Shown here: in pieces, positions 1 through 9,080 of the stretch
Position numbering within the stretch: the stretch's first letter is position 1
How the letters are laid out: each line of letters opens with the position of its first letter
Assembly: GCA_007745835.1 (NCBI GenBank)
Contig: CP036424.1
Coordinates: 4,141,968 to 4,205,967, forward strand
Origin: Planctomycetes bacterium MalM25
Lineage (GTDB): Bacteria; Planctomycetota; Planctomycetia; Pirellulales; Lacipirellulaceae
Direction of reading: 5' to 3'
Length of the DNA stretch: 64,000 nt
Notes under the pieces: model-generated
The model's database searches: none
Told to the model about the DNA's origin: nothing
What the model saw: only the letters and a program-made list of their open reading frames with translations
Position numbers and translations under genes: made by a program

Positions 1-2
1 CG

Positions 3-146
3 ACTAGCCGCGCCCAGGGGCTGGCGATCGTCGTCGCTTGCCCGGCGCTGCTCGAGGCCGAGTGCGGAACGCCCGAGCAGATGCGATTGGCGAACGGGTT
101 GTGCCGTTTCGCCGAGATGGCCAGGGTCATCGATCGACCAACGTAA
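3..146 (+). CDS. C-terminal fragment of an unidentified protein, cut by the window edge
   Basis: Frame 3 is open from the window edge to a TAA at 144-146 and encodes 47 residues with a protein-like composition and high-GC third positions (it contains AIVVACPALLEAE and AEMARVIDRPT). The start lies outside the window. I do not recognise the family. A second open frame overlaps the same bases but is rich in Arg and Ser and looks like a shadow. Confidence 0.4.
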   Translation, partial: TSRAQGLAIVVACPALLEAECGTPEQMRLANGLCRFAEMARVIDRPT

Positions 147-426
147 TCCCAGGAGCTCGGGATACACGCCGCCGGGCCGCAGGTTGCTGCTCCAGAGGAC
201 TATTGAGTCGCGCCGTGACCTAGCCGTTGTGTCCGATCCAGCCGCTCCGAATCCCGAGCGAAACCGGTACACTGCCGTTAGCGGGAGGTCTTTCCGAGAC
301 CTTCCAGCATGACCGCTTCGGTTCCCTGGTGAGTCCCCCTAGCAGCGAGAGCGACGCGAGCAGGACCTCCTATCCGACTTTCAAGGATTTGGTCGAGTCG
401 GAAAGACGGGAGGCTTAGATGGCCTT
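147..426. other. Intergenic stretch, no supported gene
   Basis: No frame here has protein-like composition. The right end (381-429) holds one copy of a ~49-bp direct repeat whose second copy is at 2531-2579. In this copy the repeat runs into the stop codon of the neighbouring RNase H-like gene. Confidence 0.5.
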
Positions 427-1140
427 CTACGCGCTGGCGGGTGACGGTGGATTCGACTCGATTCGTCGGCGCCCCTGCTTGGTCTGGTAGCGGGCTCCAC
501 AGTTTGGGCATCGAAGTAGCCAAGCCCAACAATACCGTTGTCCCGGTTTGCGAGTCTGGCCCGTGACCTCTCGACGGGTGACCGATACTTGGCACTTCGG
601 ACAGGGATCACCGGCTTGAAGTGGCCGAGAGGTAGGACGGTTGGTGGGCCGCTGAGACGGCCGGCTGCTGCGAGTGGGGGTAGGTCGGTACCCGCGGTCG
701 GTCAGCTTCAGCGGCGACTGGGCAGCGCCGCGAGCGAGGCGTACGCACTCAGAGAAGTTGTCGTCGTCGCGGTTGGCGAGGGCGACGACGACGTCCCTGT
801 CGGCAGCGGCGTTGTCGAGATCCCGCCAAAGATCGGCATGCTTGATGGGCTTGCCTCCCACCCGGGCCTTCCAGCTGTCGAGTCGCCACCGCTCTAGGTT
901 GCCGCTGGCGATCGCGTCGTAGACACGACGTCGATCGAGGTAGAGCCGAACGCTCGAGCCTGCCGGGCAGGACCGCAGGGCGGACGTCGCCGCCCTGATC
1001 GCCATCCGATCGGCCGTCGTGTGGCGGTAGGCGTGCTGAATCACGCGTCGGCTGGTCGGGGTGACGGCGATCGCGGCGTAGGAGCCAAGGCCATCCGGGT
1101 GGGCGGAGAGGCCGTGGGCGTAGGCGTGATAACGCGGCAT
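427..1140 (-). CDS. RNase HI-fold protein with lost active site and C-terminal zinc ribbon
   Basis: This 237-residue protein follows E. coli RNase HI along residues 1-150: the first-strand motif (AYAHG where the family has FTDGS), a helix like RMELMAA (here RMAIRAA), strand LYLDRRRV, an ADLW motif, a CVRLAR helix (family CDELAR) and an LTDRGY tail. Of the catalytic carboxylates, D10 is His, E48 is Ala and D134 is Val; only D70 remains, and His124 is gone. Residues about 178-222 add a CPKC/CPNC zinc ribbon after a Pro/Ser/Arg linker. RNA-hybrid cleavage is therefore unlikely; nucleic-acid binding is the more plausible role. The start is ATG. It is the last gene in a minus-strand series. Confidence 0.75.
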   Translation of the reverse strand: MPRYHAYAHGLSAHPDGLGSYAAIAVTPTSRRVIQHAYRHTTADRMAIRAATSALRSCPAGSSVRLYLDRRRVYDAIASGNLERWRLDSWKARVGGKPIKHADLWRDLDNAAADRDVVVALANRDDDNFSECVRLARGAAQSPLKLTDRGYRPTPTRSSRPSQRPTNRPTSRPLQAGDPCPKCQVSVTRREVTGQTRKPGQRYCWAWLLRCPNCGARYQTKQGRRRIESNPPSPASA

Positions 1141-1394
1141 CGGATTGCCCCTGGGTTGCGGGTACGCGTGGACGGGTGCCCGGATGAGCGAGACGCCCGA
1201 CTGCTACGAAGGAGCCGTGAGGCCAATCGCCATTCAGCGACGACCGCTTCCGACCGCTCGTCGAGCCGCTAGGAGTCTCAAACCGGACCGACGGAGGTGA
1301 ACAGTCGCGGGCTACGCGAATGGCGATCGTCCCGAGAAGAAGGTCGCGGGGGCCGCTCCGTCTGCCCACGCGACCTGTCTACCGTGGGTAGCGA

Positions 1395-1721
1395 CTATCG
1401 GGCGTTCGCGTCGTTACGGTCGTCCACGAGCGGCTTGCGTATCAAACCGTACTTGTAGGTGGCCACCGGGCGGTTTGACCGGAACTCGATGATGACCGAG
1501 TAGAGCACGCTCCTCGCCTCGAGAGCGAAGTGGTTAGTGTAGTAATTGAGGGGTTCCTCCTCGATTTCGTCGTTGATGCCCCTGGCGAAACGCTCTGCCT
1601 CGTCGAGAGTTCGAAAGACGCCTACCGGGATGGTACAGTTCTCGTTAGCGCAAACGAGGTAGGTCGCCTGATCGTCCTCCTCTGATACGGTCGGCGCGTT
1701 CAGCTGTTGTTCGGACAACAT
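1395..1721 (-). CDS. Small protein of unknown function
   Basis: This 108-residue protein starts at ATG 1721 (MLSEQQL). An in-frame TTG at 1775 would add 18 residues and has a GGGAG four bases upstream, so the start is uncertain. The protein is acidic in its first third, has a CANENC pair of cysteines, and is rich in beta-type aromatic residues after residue 70. No family is recognised. It lies among RNase H-like, GNAT-like and DUF932 genes, all on the minus strand. Confidence 0.6.
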   Translation of the reverse strand: MLSEQQLNAPTVSEEDDQATYLVCANENCTIPVGVFRTLDEAERFARGINDEIEEEPLNYYTNHFALEARSVLYSVIIEFRSNRPVATYKYGLIRKPLVDDRNDANAR

Positions 1722-1913
1722 GTAGATATCTCGCTTCTGCGGGGTAGTAAGGCGGGCGACACCTCGGTCACCCAACTCACTCCCATACCCTGTCGCGTCC
1801 CCTACTCTCTCTTGGTGGGATTTTTTTCGCGGGGGTTGTCCGCGTCTTGAGTACGTGACCCGGTGGCAGGCTTCGCGTCAGGTCGGCGTTCGAAGGGACG
1901 GCTCGGTAGCGAT

Positions 1914-2372
1914 TCAAGCCGCGGCCTCGGCGGCCGCCTTACGAGCGAGCCGCTGGCAGCGTCGCCCCTCTTCGCAGAACGGCTTGCCGTGCAGCCAGCG
2001 GATGGGGGTGTCCCGGGCGTCGATCGCTTCGAGGAGTCGCTCCCAGAGATCGACGTTGGCGATCGGGCCCCGCTTCGGGCGACGCCACCCGTTCTCTCGC
2101 CACGTCGTCACCCAATCCTGCTCGAAGGCGTCGACGAGGTACTTCGTCGCGGTAAGGACTTCGACGCGGCCGGCGTGGGGGGACCCCGTTAGCCCCTCGA
2201 TGAGGGCCGTCATCGTCAGGCGGATGATCGTGGAGTCGGGCTCGCCCCCGGACCACGAGCCGCTGTCGTCGCCGCGTCGCCAGACGACCGCGGCCCCACC
2301 GGGACCGGGGTTGTCGATCATCGTGGCATAGACCTGCAGCTGCAGGAGGTCGGCGTTGGGGAGCGAGAGCAT
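1914..2372 (-). CDS. RNase HI-fold protein lacking all catalytic residues
   Basis: The 152-residue protein has the whole RNase HI frame: NPGPGG after the first strand, a VEVLTATKYL strand matching VILSTDSQYV, NVDLWERL matching NVDLWQRL, and RCQRLARKAA matching RCDELARAAA. Every catalytic position is replaced: D10 is absent, E48 is Arg, D70 is Ala, H124 is Lys and D134 is Gln. The fold is kept although the chemistry must be lost, so binding to nucleic acid or to a protein is the likely job. It is distinct from the copy at 427-1140, which has a zinc ribbon. The ATG start has no strong ribosome-binding site. Confidence 0.8.
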   Translation of the reverse strand: MLSLPNADLLQLQVYATMIDNPGPGGAAVVWRRGDDSGSWSGGEPDSTIIRLTMTALIEGLTGSPHAGRVEVLTATKYLVDAFEQDWVTTWRENGWRRPKRGPIANVDLWERLLEAIDARDTPIRWLHGKPFCEEGRRCQRLARKAAAEAAA

Positions 2373-2645
2373 CGGGGGTCTCGGTGAGGGAAGGAGTCAT
2401 TTACTCCTCCCTCTACCCTCAATCGGCTCGAACCCACTAGCGATGCGATCGTGACGGTGGTGGTCCGCGATCAACCGACGGCCAAACGTCGAGCCCCTGC
2501 TGGGCCGCTGAGTGCAGCCGGAGAAGTCGGAAAGGGATTTGGTCGAATCGGAAAGGCGGGAGCCTTAGCTGGCGTTCTAAGAAATTGCCTACCATTGGAC
2601 CGCCAGCCCACGCCTTGCTACGCACGCAACGCCCGTCTAACGACG

Positions 2646-3050
2646 CTAGGCTTTGAATCGGATCCCGTCGTCGAGTGATCGCCTCTCGATCGGCTTGCCG
2701 TCGGGCCCGTAGATCCCGAGCGAGTCGATGAAAGCGGTGCCCGCCTCCGTCGCGGCATAGGTGTTGGGCTGGCAACCGATCATGTGGACGATCGCTCTAC
2801 GGAACTCGGTGGCGTAGCCCTGGCGACGGTTCCGTTCGTTGACTTCCAGCCAGTCCATGTAGTTGAACGCCGCACTGTAGGTGGCGTGGGCGATGACCTC
2901 GGGTTGATCCTGCTTGAGCTGAGCCACGAAGAGCGTGCGTGAGAAGCACTTTCCGTTGCTCGGCAGCTCGAAGCGGCTCACGATCAATTGCTCGGTCTCA
3001 ACCGACTCAACATTGTCTTCGTTCGGGTAGTCCTTGATGAGGGCAGTCAT
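2646..3050 (-). CDS. GNAT-like N-acetyltransferase-fold protein
   Basis: This 134-residue protein has a central segment VNERNRRQGYATEFRR, which matches the acetyl-CoA-binding motif A of GNAT enzymes (R/Q-x-x-G-x-G/A), preceded by a strand that would carry the substrate. The C-terminus (YAATEAGTAFIDSLG) resembles the last helix of the fold. The substrate cannot be told. ATG start with AGAGAA upstream. A repeat shared with 381-429 lies downstream of its stop. GNAT enzymes are known to co-occur with E1-like and amide-ligase genes such as those at 15-18 kb. Confidence 0.55.
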   Translation of the reverse strand: MTALIKDYPNEDNVESVETEQLIVSRFELPSNGKCFSRTLFVAQLKQDQPEVIAHATYSAAFNYMDWLEVNERNRRQGYATEFRRAIVHMIGCQPNTYAATEAGTAFIDSLGIYGPDGKPIERRSLDDGIRFKA

Positions 3051-3180
3051 CGTGAGTTCTCTTGCGTGAGGATTGAGGGGTTGCCTTCGGCCACTCGGGG
3101 TCGAGTCACCGGCGGCCCATGGTTCTCTCTACTCTCACGGGGTCGAAACTCTCTATCGCGCTCCTCAAGACGCGACTCGA

Positions 3181-4158
3181 TTAGCTCGGGAGGGCCAGGG
3201 CCTGCTCGAACGCTTGCCGCTTGAGGGCGGCCCCGCCGCCGAACCACGCCGACGCGAGACGGTTCTCCGCCTTGACGCGGGCGTCGCGGCCCCGCGTCGT
3301 GCGGTGATGATCGACGTGCTCGGTCACCGCGTTCAACGCGGCCCATGCCGAGTGACGGATGCCGGGCAAATCTTGACCACGGCCGTGCTCGAAGAGGTGG
3401 GTCAGTCGCTGGCGGATCGCCTTCGACCGACCCCGCTTCTGATCGGCTCGGTCCGGGAAGAGGCCCTCGAAGTAGGAGTCAACCTCGGCCGTGTTGAGCG
3501 ATCGGCGGGCCAGGCGGTTCGCCTGATCGCCGAACGTACGGAACCGCTCCTGGGCGATGCCGAGCAGCGTGCGGGCCTCGTCGAGACGATGGCGGAGATC
3601 GCCGCGATGACGGATCGTGACGCCCTGATGTCGGCCACGACGGGCGGCGATTTCGAGCGTGTTCGCACAGACGACACGGACGCTCGTCCATTGGATCCGT
3701 AGCGAACTGCGGCCGTCGTGGCTGTTGCTCAGCAGCAGGTAGGGGTGACTGATATCGTCGCTGTGGCCGATACGCATCTCGCCGGGGAGCCGAGCGAGCA
3801 TCCAGACCCGCTGGCCGTCGCGGAGGGCGCCGGCCGTGTGGTAGCGGACCGCGCCTTCCTCGGCAAGCGCGTCGAGGAACGCGAACGCCTCGGCGTTCTG
3901 CACCGGTCGATAGGCAGGGCCGACGACCCCGAGCGGCATGGCCGTGTCGTGGCGAACGACCGCCCGCCGGTCGGTGATAGGGAGCCCGCACTCGGTTTGG
4001 AGGGGGCACAGCTCGACCTCGAAGTCGAGCCGCGCCGCCCGCATCGCCTCGGCCGAGGTCGCGGGGGCGTCGAGCCGCGTGCCGAGCCCGTGCCACGGCA
4101 CGGGGCCGTAGTAGGCCAGTGACGTGTGGCCGTTTGCGTGGGCGAGATCGTGCGGCAT
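3181..4158 (-). CDS. DUF932 phage/plasmid-like protein
   Basis: The 325-residue product begins HTSLAYYGPVPWHGLGTRL, the standard opening of the DUF932 (TIGR03299) family found on plasmids, phages and ICEs. The later SNSHDGRSSLRIQWTS and VRVVCANTL segments are also family signatures. I place the start at ATG 4158, with GGAG nine bases upstream, because other family members begin just before this motif; an in-frame GTG at 4191 would add 11 residues. The function of the family is unknown. Its presence supports the reading that this part of the window is a mobile element. Confidence 0.85.
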   Translation of the reverse strand: MPHDLAHANGHTSLAYYGPVPWHGLGTRLDAPATSAEAMRAARLDFEVELCPLQTECGLPITDRRAVVRHDTAMPLGVVGPAYRPVQNAEAFAFLDALAEEGAVRYHTAGALRDGQRVWMLARLPGEMRIGHSDDISHPYLLLSNSHDGRSSLRIQWTSVRVVCANTLEIAARRGRHQGVTIRHRGDLRHRLDEARTLLGIAQERFRTFGDQANRLARRSLNTAEVDSYFEGLFPDRADQKRGRSKAIRQRLTHLFEHGRGQDLPGIRHSAWAALNAVTEHVDHHRTTRGRDARVKAENRLASAWFGGGAALKRQAFEQALALPS

Positions 4159-4219
4159 GGCCGGGGGCTCCGTGTGGGGATAGGGGAACACACGGAGTAC
4201 CCCGGCGTAGCCATTGGCG

Positions 4220-5473
4220 TTAGCAGCCGGCGGCGGCCCTCTCCATCACCAAACGCTGCATCGCCTCGTCCCAGGTCCTGACCGGCCCGTCGACGATCCG
4301 CACTGCGGCGTTCGGATGCTCCGCGGTGCTCTCGCCCCGGTCGGCGGAGACCGATTCGGCGACACTTTGCCGTCGGGCGAGGGTGACCAGGTCAAACAGC
4401 CGTCGCAGGATGGGGAGGCGGTATCGCCGGGTCCACTCTGGCAAAGGCATCCGCGTCGCTTCGGTGTCACCAGACCGCACGTCGAGCCGGTAGTTCGGCA
4501 CGTCCTCGTCTGTCGCGAGGACCGATCGGGCGCCGGCGTCAATGAGCACGAGCGGCGCGACCCGATCTCCGCCGACGGCGTCATGCAAGTACTCCACAAT
4601 CCCCGACTCGGACGGCGATTGACCATCGGACGACCAATTCCGCGCGTCGAGGTAGATCACGCCGATCGAACGCATCGTGGCGTTGTCCGTCAGTAAAGGG
4701 GGCTCGTGTCGGAAGTGATGCGACTGATCCGGGGCCAGGTCGTCCGGCGAATGCGGATCGAGCACGGCCTTCAGTCGGCGGGCAACCGTCGGAATGCCCG
4801 GTGCGGCCCCGGTCTCGTTGAACACGAACACGGCCGGACCTTGCCTTGGCGAGAGGGGCCAAGACATCACCGTAGCGAGGGCTGCGGCGGCCACGTCGTC
4901 GCCCGGGCTGCCGGCCAGCAGCTCGGCGAGGTCTGCCGATCCCTCGGGGTCCTCGGCCGACGGCGTTGCCGCGACCCGCCGCTGTGGGTAGAAGCAGGGG
5001 CTCTTGGGGCATCCGATGCTCCAACCCCCCGGGCCGAAGACAACCGCCTCGCGCTGCGAGTTGGTCCAGGGCGTGTCGCTCGCGTCATAGGTAGGGCCGT
5101 CCTCGTCCCGACCGAAGCGGCCCCCAAGCTCGAGGGTGATGTTCCCTGCTTGGCCGTTTAGCGTTTTATAGGCCTCCCACATCGCCCCCAAGGCGTCCCT
5201 GCCGGACCCCTGACGGGTGACCTGTCTGGTCACCTGAGACATCGCCTCATGGCTGAAGATGGGAAACAGTACGGGCCTGCCCAAGTCACCGCCGACGAGA
5301 AAATTATCGTGGTACTGGTCTTCGACCGACCGCAGTTGGCCGAGAAGCGGGTGGGGCGGGATCGACATGTAGTACGGTAGCCCTTGCCATAGGTAGCGGA
5401 TGTCGAACTCGTACGGTGGTGCCGCCGCGGGGTCAGCGGGCTTCTCAGTTGGTTGATGGGAGGGGGCGGTCAT
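4220..5473 (-). CDS. Unknown protein, possibly a degenerate NTPase
   Basis: This is a 417-residue protein with no recognised family. Residues about 205-240 (AVFVFNETGAAPG, then VARRLKAVLDP) are laid out like a strand-loop-helix NTP-binding core but lack the GxxxxGK[TS] residues. A later strand pair (IGVIYLDA and LVLIDAG) could be the rest of a Rossmann-like sheet. The region upstream is Trp/Pro-rich. It stands between the DUF932 gene and a 160-residue unknown, on the same strand. The NTPase reading is tentative. Confidence 0.55.
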   Translation of the reverse strand: MTAPSHQPTEKPADPAAAPPYEFDIRYLWQGLPYYMSIPPHPLLGQLRSVEDQYHDNFLVGGDLGRPVLFPIFSHEAMSQVTRQVTRQGSGRDALGAMWEAYKTLNGQAGNITLELGGRFGRDEDGPTYDASDTPWTNSQREAVVFGPGGWSIGCPKSPCFYPQRRVAATPSAEDPEGSADLAELLAGSPGDDVAAAALATVMSWPLSPRQGPAVFVFNETGAAPGIPTVARRLKAVLDPHSPDDLAPDQSHHFRHEPPLLTDNATMRSIGVIYLDARNWSSDGQSPSESGIVEYLHDAVGGDRVAPLVLIDAGARSVLATDEDVPNYRLDVRSGDTEATRMPLPEWTRRYRLPILRRLFDLVTLARRQSVAESVSADRGESTAEHPNAAVRIVDGPVRTWDEAMQRLVMERAAAGC

Positions 5474-5581
5474 GGTCTTGTTGTCCTATTTGAGGATCTG
5501 GTGACGCTGGGGAAGTGATTCACCCGGTCGCGGCGGCGTCGGACCCGGCGGGTGGTTCGTGGTCGGTTGGCTTTGCGGTGA

Positions 5582-6064
5582 CTAGTTCCCGCGTGTCGAG
5601 GCGGGCGGATTCGTTCGATGGCCGCGTGATGTGACTCGCGGGCGGTAGCCGACCGTCTCAGGGGACGGCCAGCAGCGGGGGCGGACCTCGGTCGAGTAGA
5701 GGAACACCGATCCGGTGACGCACGCCTTGCGGTGCTCTTGGAGGTGGTCGAGCGGCGCCCTGGGGAACGTCGGGTCGAACCACTGCCTGGGGTTCTCCAG
5801 CCAGTCCCGCGGGAAGTGCTTGCGGGCCGCGCGGAACCAGGCGCCCTTCTCGGCGTAGACCACCCGCCAGAACTTGGGCGTCGGGCGATCGCATGTGACG
5901 ACGACGCGTGGTCCGACGTAGTTGGCCCTTCCCCGTCGCAGGGCCGTCGCCTGGTGCGACTCGAACTGTTCGAGGGGATTCTCGAAGTCGAACGGGTGGT
6001 GACGCCGCGTGATCGGTAGGGTTGGGTACGGGTCGGGGATGAGGATCGGGCCGTCGAGGTTCAT
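5582..6064 (-). CDS. Unknown 160-residue protein
   Basis: The product is rich in Arg, Pro and Trp, with a central WRVVYAEKGAWFRAARKHF stretch and no membrane segments or recognised motif. The ATG start at 6064 lacks a good ribosome-binding site. It is followed upstream by a 390-bp AT-richer gap, so it may begin its own transcript. The composition fits the neighbouring genes. Confidence 0.5.
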   Translation of the reverse strand: MNLDGPILIPDPYPTLPITRRHHPFDFENPLEQFESHQATALRRGRANYVGPRVVVTCDRPTPKFWRVVYAEKGAWFRAARKHFPRDWLENPRQWFDPTFPRAPLDHLQEHRKACVTGSVFLYSTEVRPRCWPSPETVGYRPRVTSRGHRTNPPASTRGN

Positions 6065-6456
6065 CGGGGGGAGCTGGGCTTGTGGGGGAGAGAGTTAGAG
6101 AGGGCGACGGACGCCGGGGCGCCCGCCGCCGCCGCCTTCCCGGCGGAGTGCGTGGTTAGTGCTGGATTACCGTCCATGCCCCAGTCACTTTTTCAGTCAG
6201 GTCTAGATGTCATGTTCTTGTCGTTGAGGGAATCGATACGTTCGACTCTTCCTACTTGATTTGATTCATTGGTATTTCCTTGGTGTTGATGTTCTTATTC
6301 ATGATTGCGATTAGGTCTTGCGATCGACCGCTCGGCCGATCACCTCACGCCGCCGCGTCAAGCGTCCTCATCCGACGCGGCCCGAAGGTCGGGGCGTCCC
6401 TGCCCACTCGCCTATACCGTCGCGCGGCCGAATCCCACTAGGCACGACTAATACGA
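6065..6456. other. Intergenic gap with an AT-rich core
   Basis: The first 90 bp are GC-rich, but about 6185-6330 is clearly AT-richer than the surroundings (runs such as TTGATTTGATTCATTGGTATT and TTCTTATTCATGATTG). No frame there is protein-like. It is the most likely promoter or replication-type site in this part of the element. I see no clear iterons. Confidence 0.4.
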
Positions 6457-7296
6457 TCAGACGTTCGCTTCTACGGCGTCGAAAAAGGCTTCACGGCTCC
6501 GCACCAGAGTTGCTGTGAGGACGCGTTCGGGCAGGCCGGCCGCCGCCGCCACGGTGGCTTGGCAGAACGCCACGTTCCCTCGCGACCGGCGGGCGAGCAG
6601 AGCAAAAGTTGATGGATCGTCAACGGCCACACCCCATTGACGGCAGCGGTCGGCGAGCCACCGTGTGATCGCACTTGCATCGGCCCACTCGGTCTCCACC
6701 TCCTCAGCGAACCGCCGGCGAAAGTTGAGCGGCAGCGCATCGGGTTCACTGGTCGTAGCGACGAAGAACGCGTTGGGATCCTCCTCCATCTTCTTTAGCA
6801 GTTGGCCCCTCCGCGCTCCGCTGAGCCGATGCGCCTCATCGAGCCAGACGACGACCTGATCGAACTCCCAACTCGAGTGCCTCCTGACCAAGCGGAGGTC
6901 ACGGCAAGAAACGTTGCCGCAGTCGATGGGCCACCAGGCCAAGGACCGACCCCTCGGCGCCCAGAGGTCGGTGTAGAGTTCGGAGTCTCGGCAATCGAAC
7001 AACCGACAGCTGCCGCAGCCACCGCAAGCGCGTCCGATAGTCAAGTCGGGGGACTGGCAACAGAGCGTCCTGCCGAAGACCTTGGCCATGCCCGATTTGC
7101 CGGTCCCGGGCGGGCCGGTTATCAGGAGGTTGGCCGCCCCGCTCACGTCGCCTAGGCGGCGGCGGAGGGCGTCGATGGCGGCGGTGTTGCCGCAGAACTC
7201 GTCAAAGCCGTTGGGGAAATACATGGAGATCTCACGGGAGGTAGCGGGGGACATAGAAGGACCTGCGGGGCAGTGGGAAGGAGGGGGGAAGGTCAT
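6457..7296 (-). CDS. AAA+ ATPase related to DnaX/RFC clamp loaders
   Basis: The 279-residue protein opens its core with FDEFCGN (compare F.E.iGN in clamp loaders), followed by Walker A GPPGTGKSG (about 62-70), a CGGCGSC-C zinc-finger-like cluster (about 90-102), Walker B VVVWLDEAHRL, a sensor-1-like ATTSEPDALPLNF and an arginine-rich FRRRF. The intact motifs predict an active ATPase that remodels DNA-bound complexes. The ATG overlaps the stop of the upstream P-loop gene (ATGA), so the two are translationally coupled. Internal ATGs at 7252 and 7225 also precede the core. Confidence 0.75.
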   Translation of the reverse strand: MTFPPPSHCPAGPSMSPATSREISMYFPNGFDEFCGNTAAIDALRRRLGDVSGAANLLITGPPGTGKSGMAKVFGRTLCCQSPDLTIGRACGGCGSCRLFDCRDSELYTDLWAPRGRSLAWWPIDCGNVSCRDLRLVRRHSSWEFDQVVVWLDEAHRLSGARRGQLLKKMEEDPNAFFVATTSEPDALPLNFRRRFAEEVETEWADASAITRWLADRCRQWGVAVDDPSTFALLARRSRGNVAFCQATVAAAAGLPERVLTATLVRSREAFFDAVEANV

Positions 7297-8939
7297 TGAT
7301 CGGGCTCGATCCGGAAGACTCGGACCGCACGGCGGTTGGCTTCGGGGTGACTGAACTCAACCTCGACGCCACGGTCCCGGAGGACCGAGGCGAAGGACCT
7401 CAGCTTCTGGGCAAGCCACGCCGGCGACTTCGGTAAGGACTTGGTGATGTGACGCGATCCGTTCACCGCTCGGCGGCGGAGCGTGCTGAGCAATTCCGAC
7501 GCCCGGTACTCGGGGGCTTCGTCGCGACCGACGTACGCCTGGGCGTGCTGGACAACCAACTCCAGCCAAGGCTCGGATTCGATCTGGGCGTAACGGGCCA
7601 GCTCACGATTCCGTCGGTAGGCGTCCGTGAACGCGTGCTCCTCAAGCCCAAGAGCGAGCGCGACGGCGCGGCCGTGTCGGGCGAAGTCCGCGAGCCGCTC
7701 GTTGCCCTGGTTGGTCACGTTGGGCAGCTGCTCCAGAGCGTTGGCGGTCAGTTGGTAGAGAGCCCCCCGCAGCTCAGGCAGCCGCTCTTCGAACTGGGCG
7801 TCCAAGTCGGAGTTATTGGCGAATGACTCGATACGACGCAGCTCGAAGACAAGCGAACGGTCGAGGAAGTCGGGCCGCTCGGACGGCAGATCGATGGCGT
7901 TGACGATGACCCATGGTTGGAGCATGAACAGCACTGGCGTTTTGTCGGTGTACAACTTGCGGCGTTCAACTTCGGCGCCCGTCACCGCTCGGCAGAGCTC
8001 GTCCGCCAAAGCGGGGCTGAGCTTCTTGGCGTTGTCGAAGCAGCAGATCGCGCGACTGGCAAAGATCTGCACGAGCGAACGTTTGGCTAGCTCGCCGAGC
8101 GTCGGTGTCCTGGTCGGATCGACGAGCTGGAGGATCCGCCTGGAGAGCGTTGTCTTGCCGGCGCCCGGCGAGCCCACGAGGCAGGTGAGCGGCTTCGCAA
8201 TCTTGAGTACGTGCGCCGCGGAGCACGCGGCCACCAAGAGCAACAGTTCATCACCGCTGAGCCCGAACGCCCGTTCGAAGAGTCCGAGATCGGGTTCGGT
8301 GGCTACCGGTTCGTCGATGGGGAGCATCGCCGGGTGCGAGCGAAACCGCGGCAGGTCGTACGGCTCAGAGAGGTAGCGGCCGTGACCGATGCGGGCTTGC
8401 CGACCCTCGCGCAGGTCCACCAGGACGTCCGCCCCGTCCTTCGCAATGCGGTTGTGCAACGGAAGCGTCGGGGCAAAGTCGGCCAGGAACTCGAGTTGCT
8501 CCTGGACCCCACGGATGACCTTCCGGTCCAGAACGCCGCAGCGGCGCCTGATGTGCCCGGCGATGATCCGGGTCGCCTCCCCGGTCCCCAGCTCTGCGTA
8601 CCCGAAGTGACTCGACTCGGCGACGAGGACGAATTGCTCGCCCTGGTCGGTCAAGAAAGGGAAGATTGTCCGCAGCATTTCAACCTCGTCGTGCACAGTC
8701 GGGTCGAACTGGGCACGGAGGTCGGATAACAGGGTCTCGATGTGGGGATCCAGCTCGAGCGGGTCGGGAGATCGGAGCGCGGCGGCCGGTTTCGTCGGAT
8801 TATCGAGAGGCTGCTCAGCGATCGGACGATTGTTGGGCGGTGGGGTTGCTGGTGGGGTGTCTCCAGTCGACCCGGACGGCTTCTTATCGGGGTTCGTCTC
8901 ATGCAAGGTCTTGGTCCTTTGAATGGTTGAGGCGCCCAT
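7293..8939 (-). CDS. P-loop ATPase of plasmid/ICE type with C-terminal winged helix
   Basis: This 548-residue protein has a Pro/Asn/Thr-rich N-terminal tail (1-60), a mixed domain, then an ATPase core with Walker A GSPGAGKTTLSRR, a Walker B-like ICCFDNAKKL, and a helicase-like RPDFLDRS arginine segment. The last 75 residues look like a winged helix (LSTLRRRAVNGS to VFRIEPD). Related proteins accompany primase-helicase modules of mobile elements. A degenerate paralogue lies directly upstream (9126-10328). The stop overlaps the next ATPase gene. A motif shared with the paralogue lies 142 bp upstream of its start. Confidence 0.7.
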   Translation of the reverse strand: MGASTIQRTKTLHETNPDKKPSGSTGDTPPATPPPNNRPIAEQPLDNPTKPAAALRSPDPLELDPHIETLLSDLRAQFDPTVHDEVEMLRTIFPFLTDQGEQFVLVAESSHFGYAELGTGEATRIIAGHIRRRCGVLDRKVIRGVQEQLEFLADFAPTLPLHNRIAKDGADVLVDLREGRQARIGHGRYLSEPYDLPRFRSHPAMLPIDEPVATEPDLGLFERAFGLSGDELLLLVAACSAAHVLKIAKPLTCLVGSPGAGKTTLSRRILQLVDPTRTPTLGELAKRSLVQIFASRAICCFDNAKKLSPALADELCRAVTGAEVERRKLYTDKTPVLFMLQPWVIVNAIDLPSERPDFLDRSLVFELRRIESFANNSDLDAQFEERLPELRGALYQLTANALEQLPNVTNQGNERLADFARHGRAVALALGLEEHAFTDAYRRNRELARYAQIESEPWLELVVQHAQAYVGRDEAPEYRASELLSTLRRRAVNGSRHITKSLPKSPAWLAQKLRSFASVLRDRGVEVEFSHPEANRRAVRVFRIEPDQ

Positions 8940-9015
8940 CGAGGGGCGATGAAATCGGCCAACAGAAGCCGATGTAGTTACGGGGTGCGACTAATGCGGC
9001 GCCGTTCGCACACGG

Positions 9016-9044
9016 CTGAAAGCGGGCTAAGCCCGGCTTTCAGG
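9016..9044 (-). terminator. Hairpin between the two paralogous ATPase genes
   Basis: The arms CTGAAAGC/GGGC and GCCC/GGCTTTCAG pair across a TAA loop, with one bulged G. It lies 80 bp past the stop of the gene at 9126-10328 and 77 bp before the start of the next gene. No T-run follows, so it may be an attenuator or processing site instead of a classic terminator. Confidence 0.4.
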
Positions 9045-9080
9045 CGGTCTCGGCGGTGTTCGCGACCTGCCGATCCGCTG

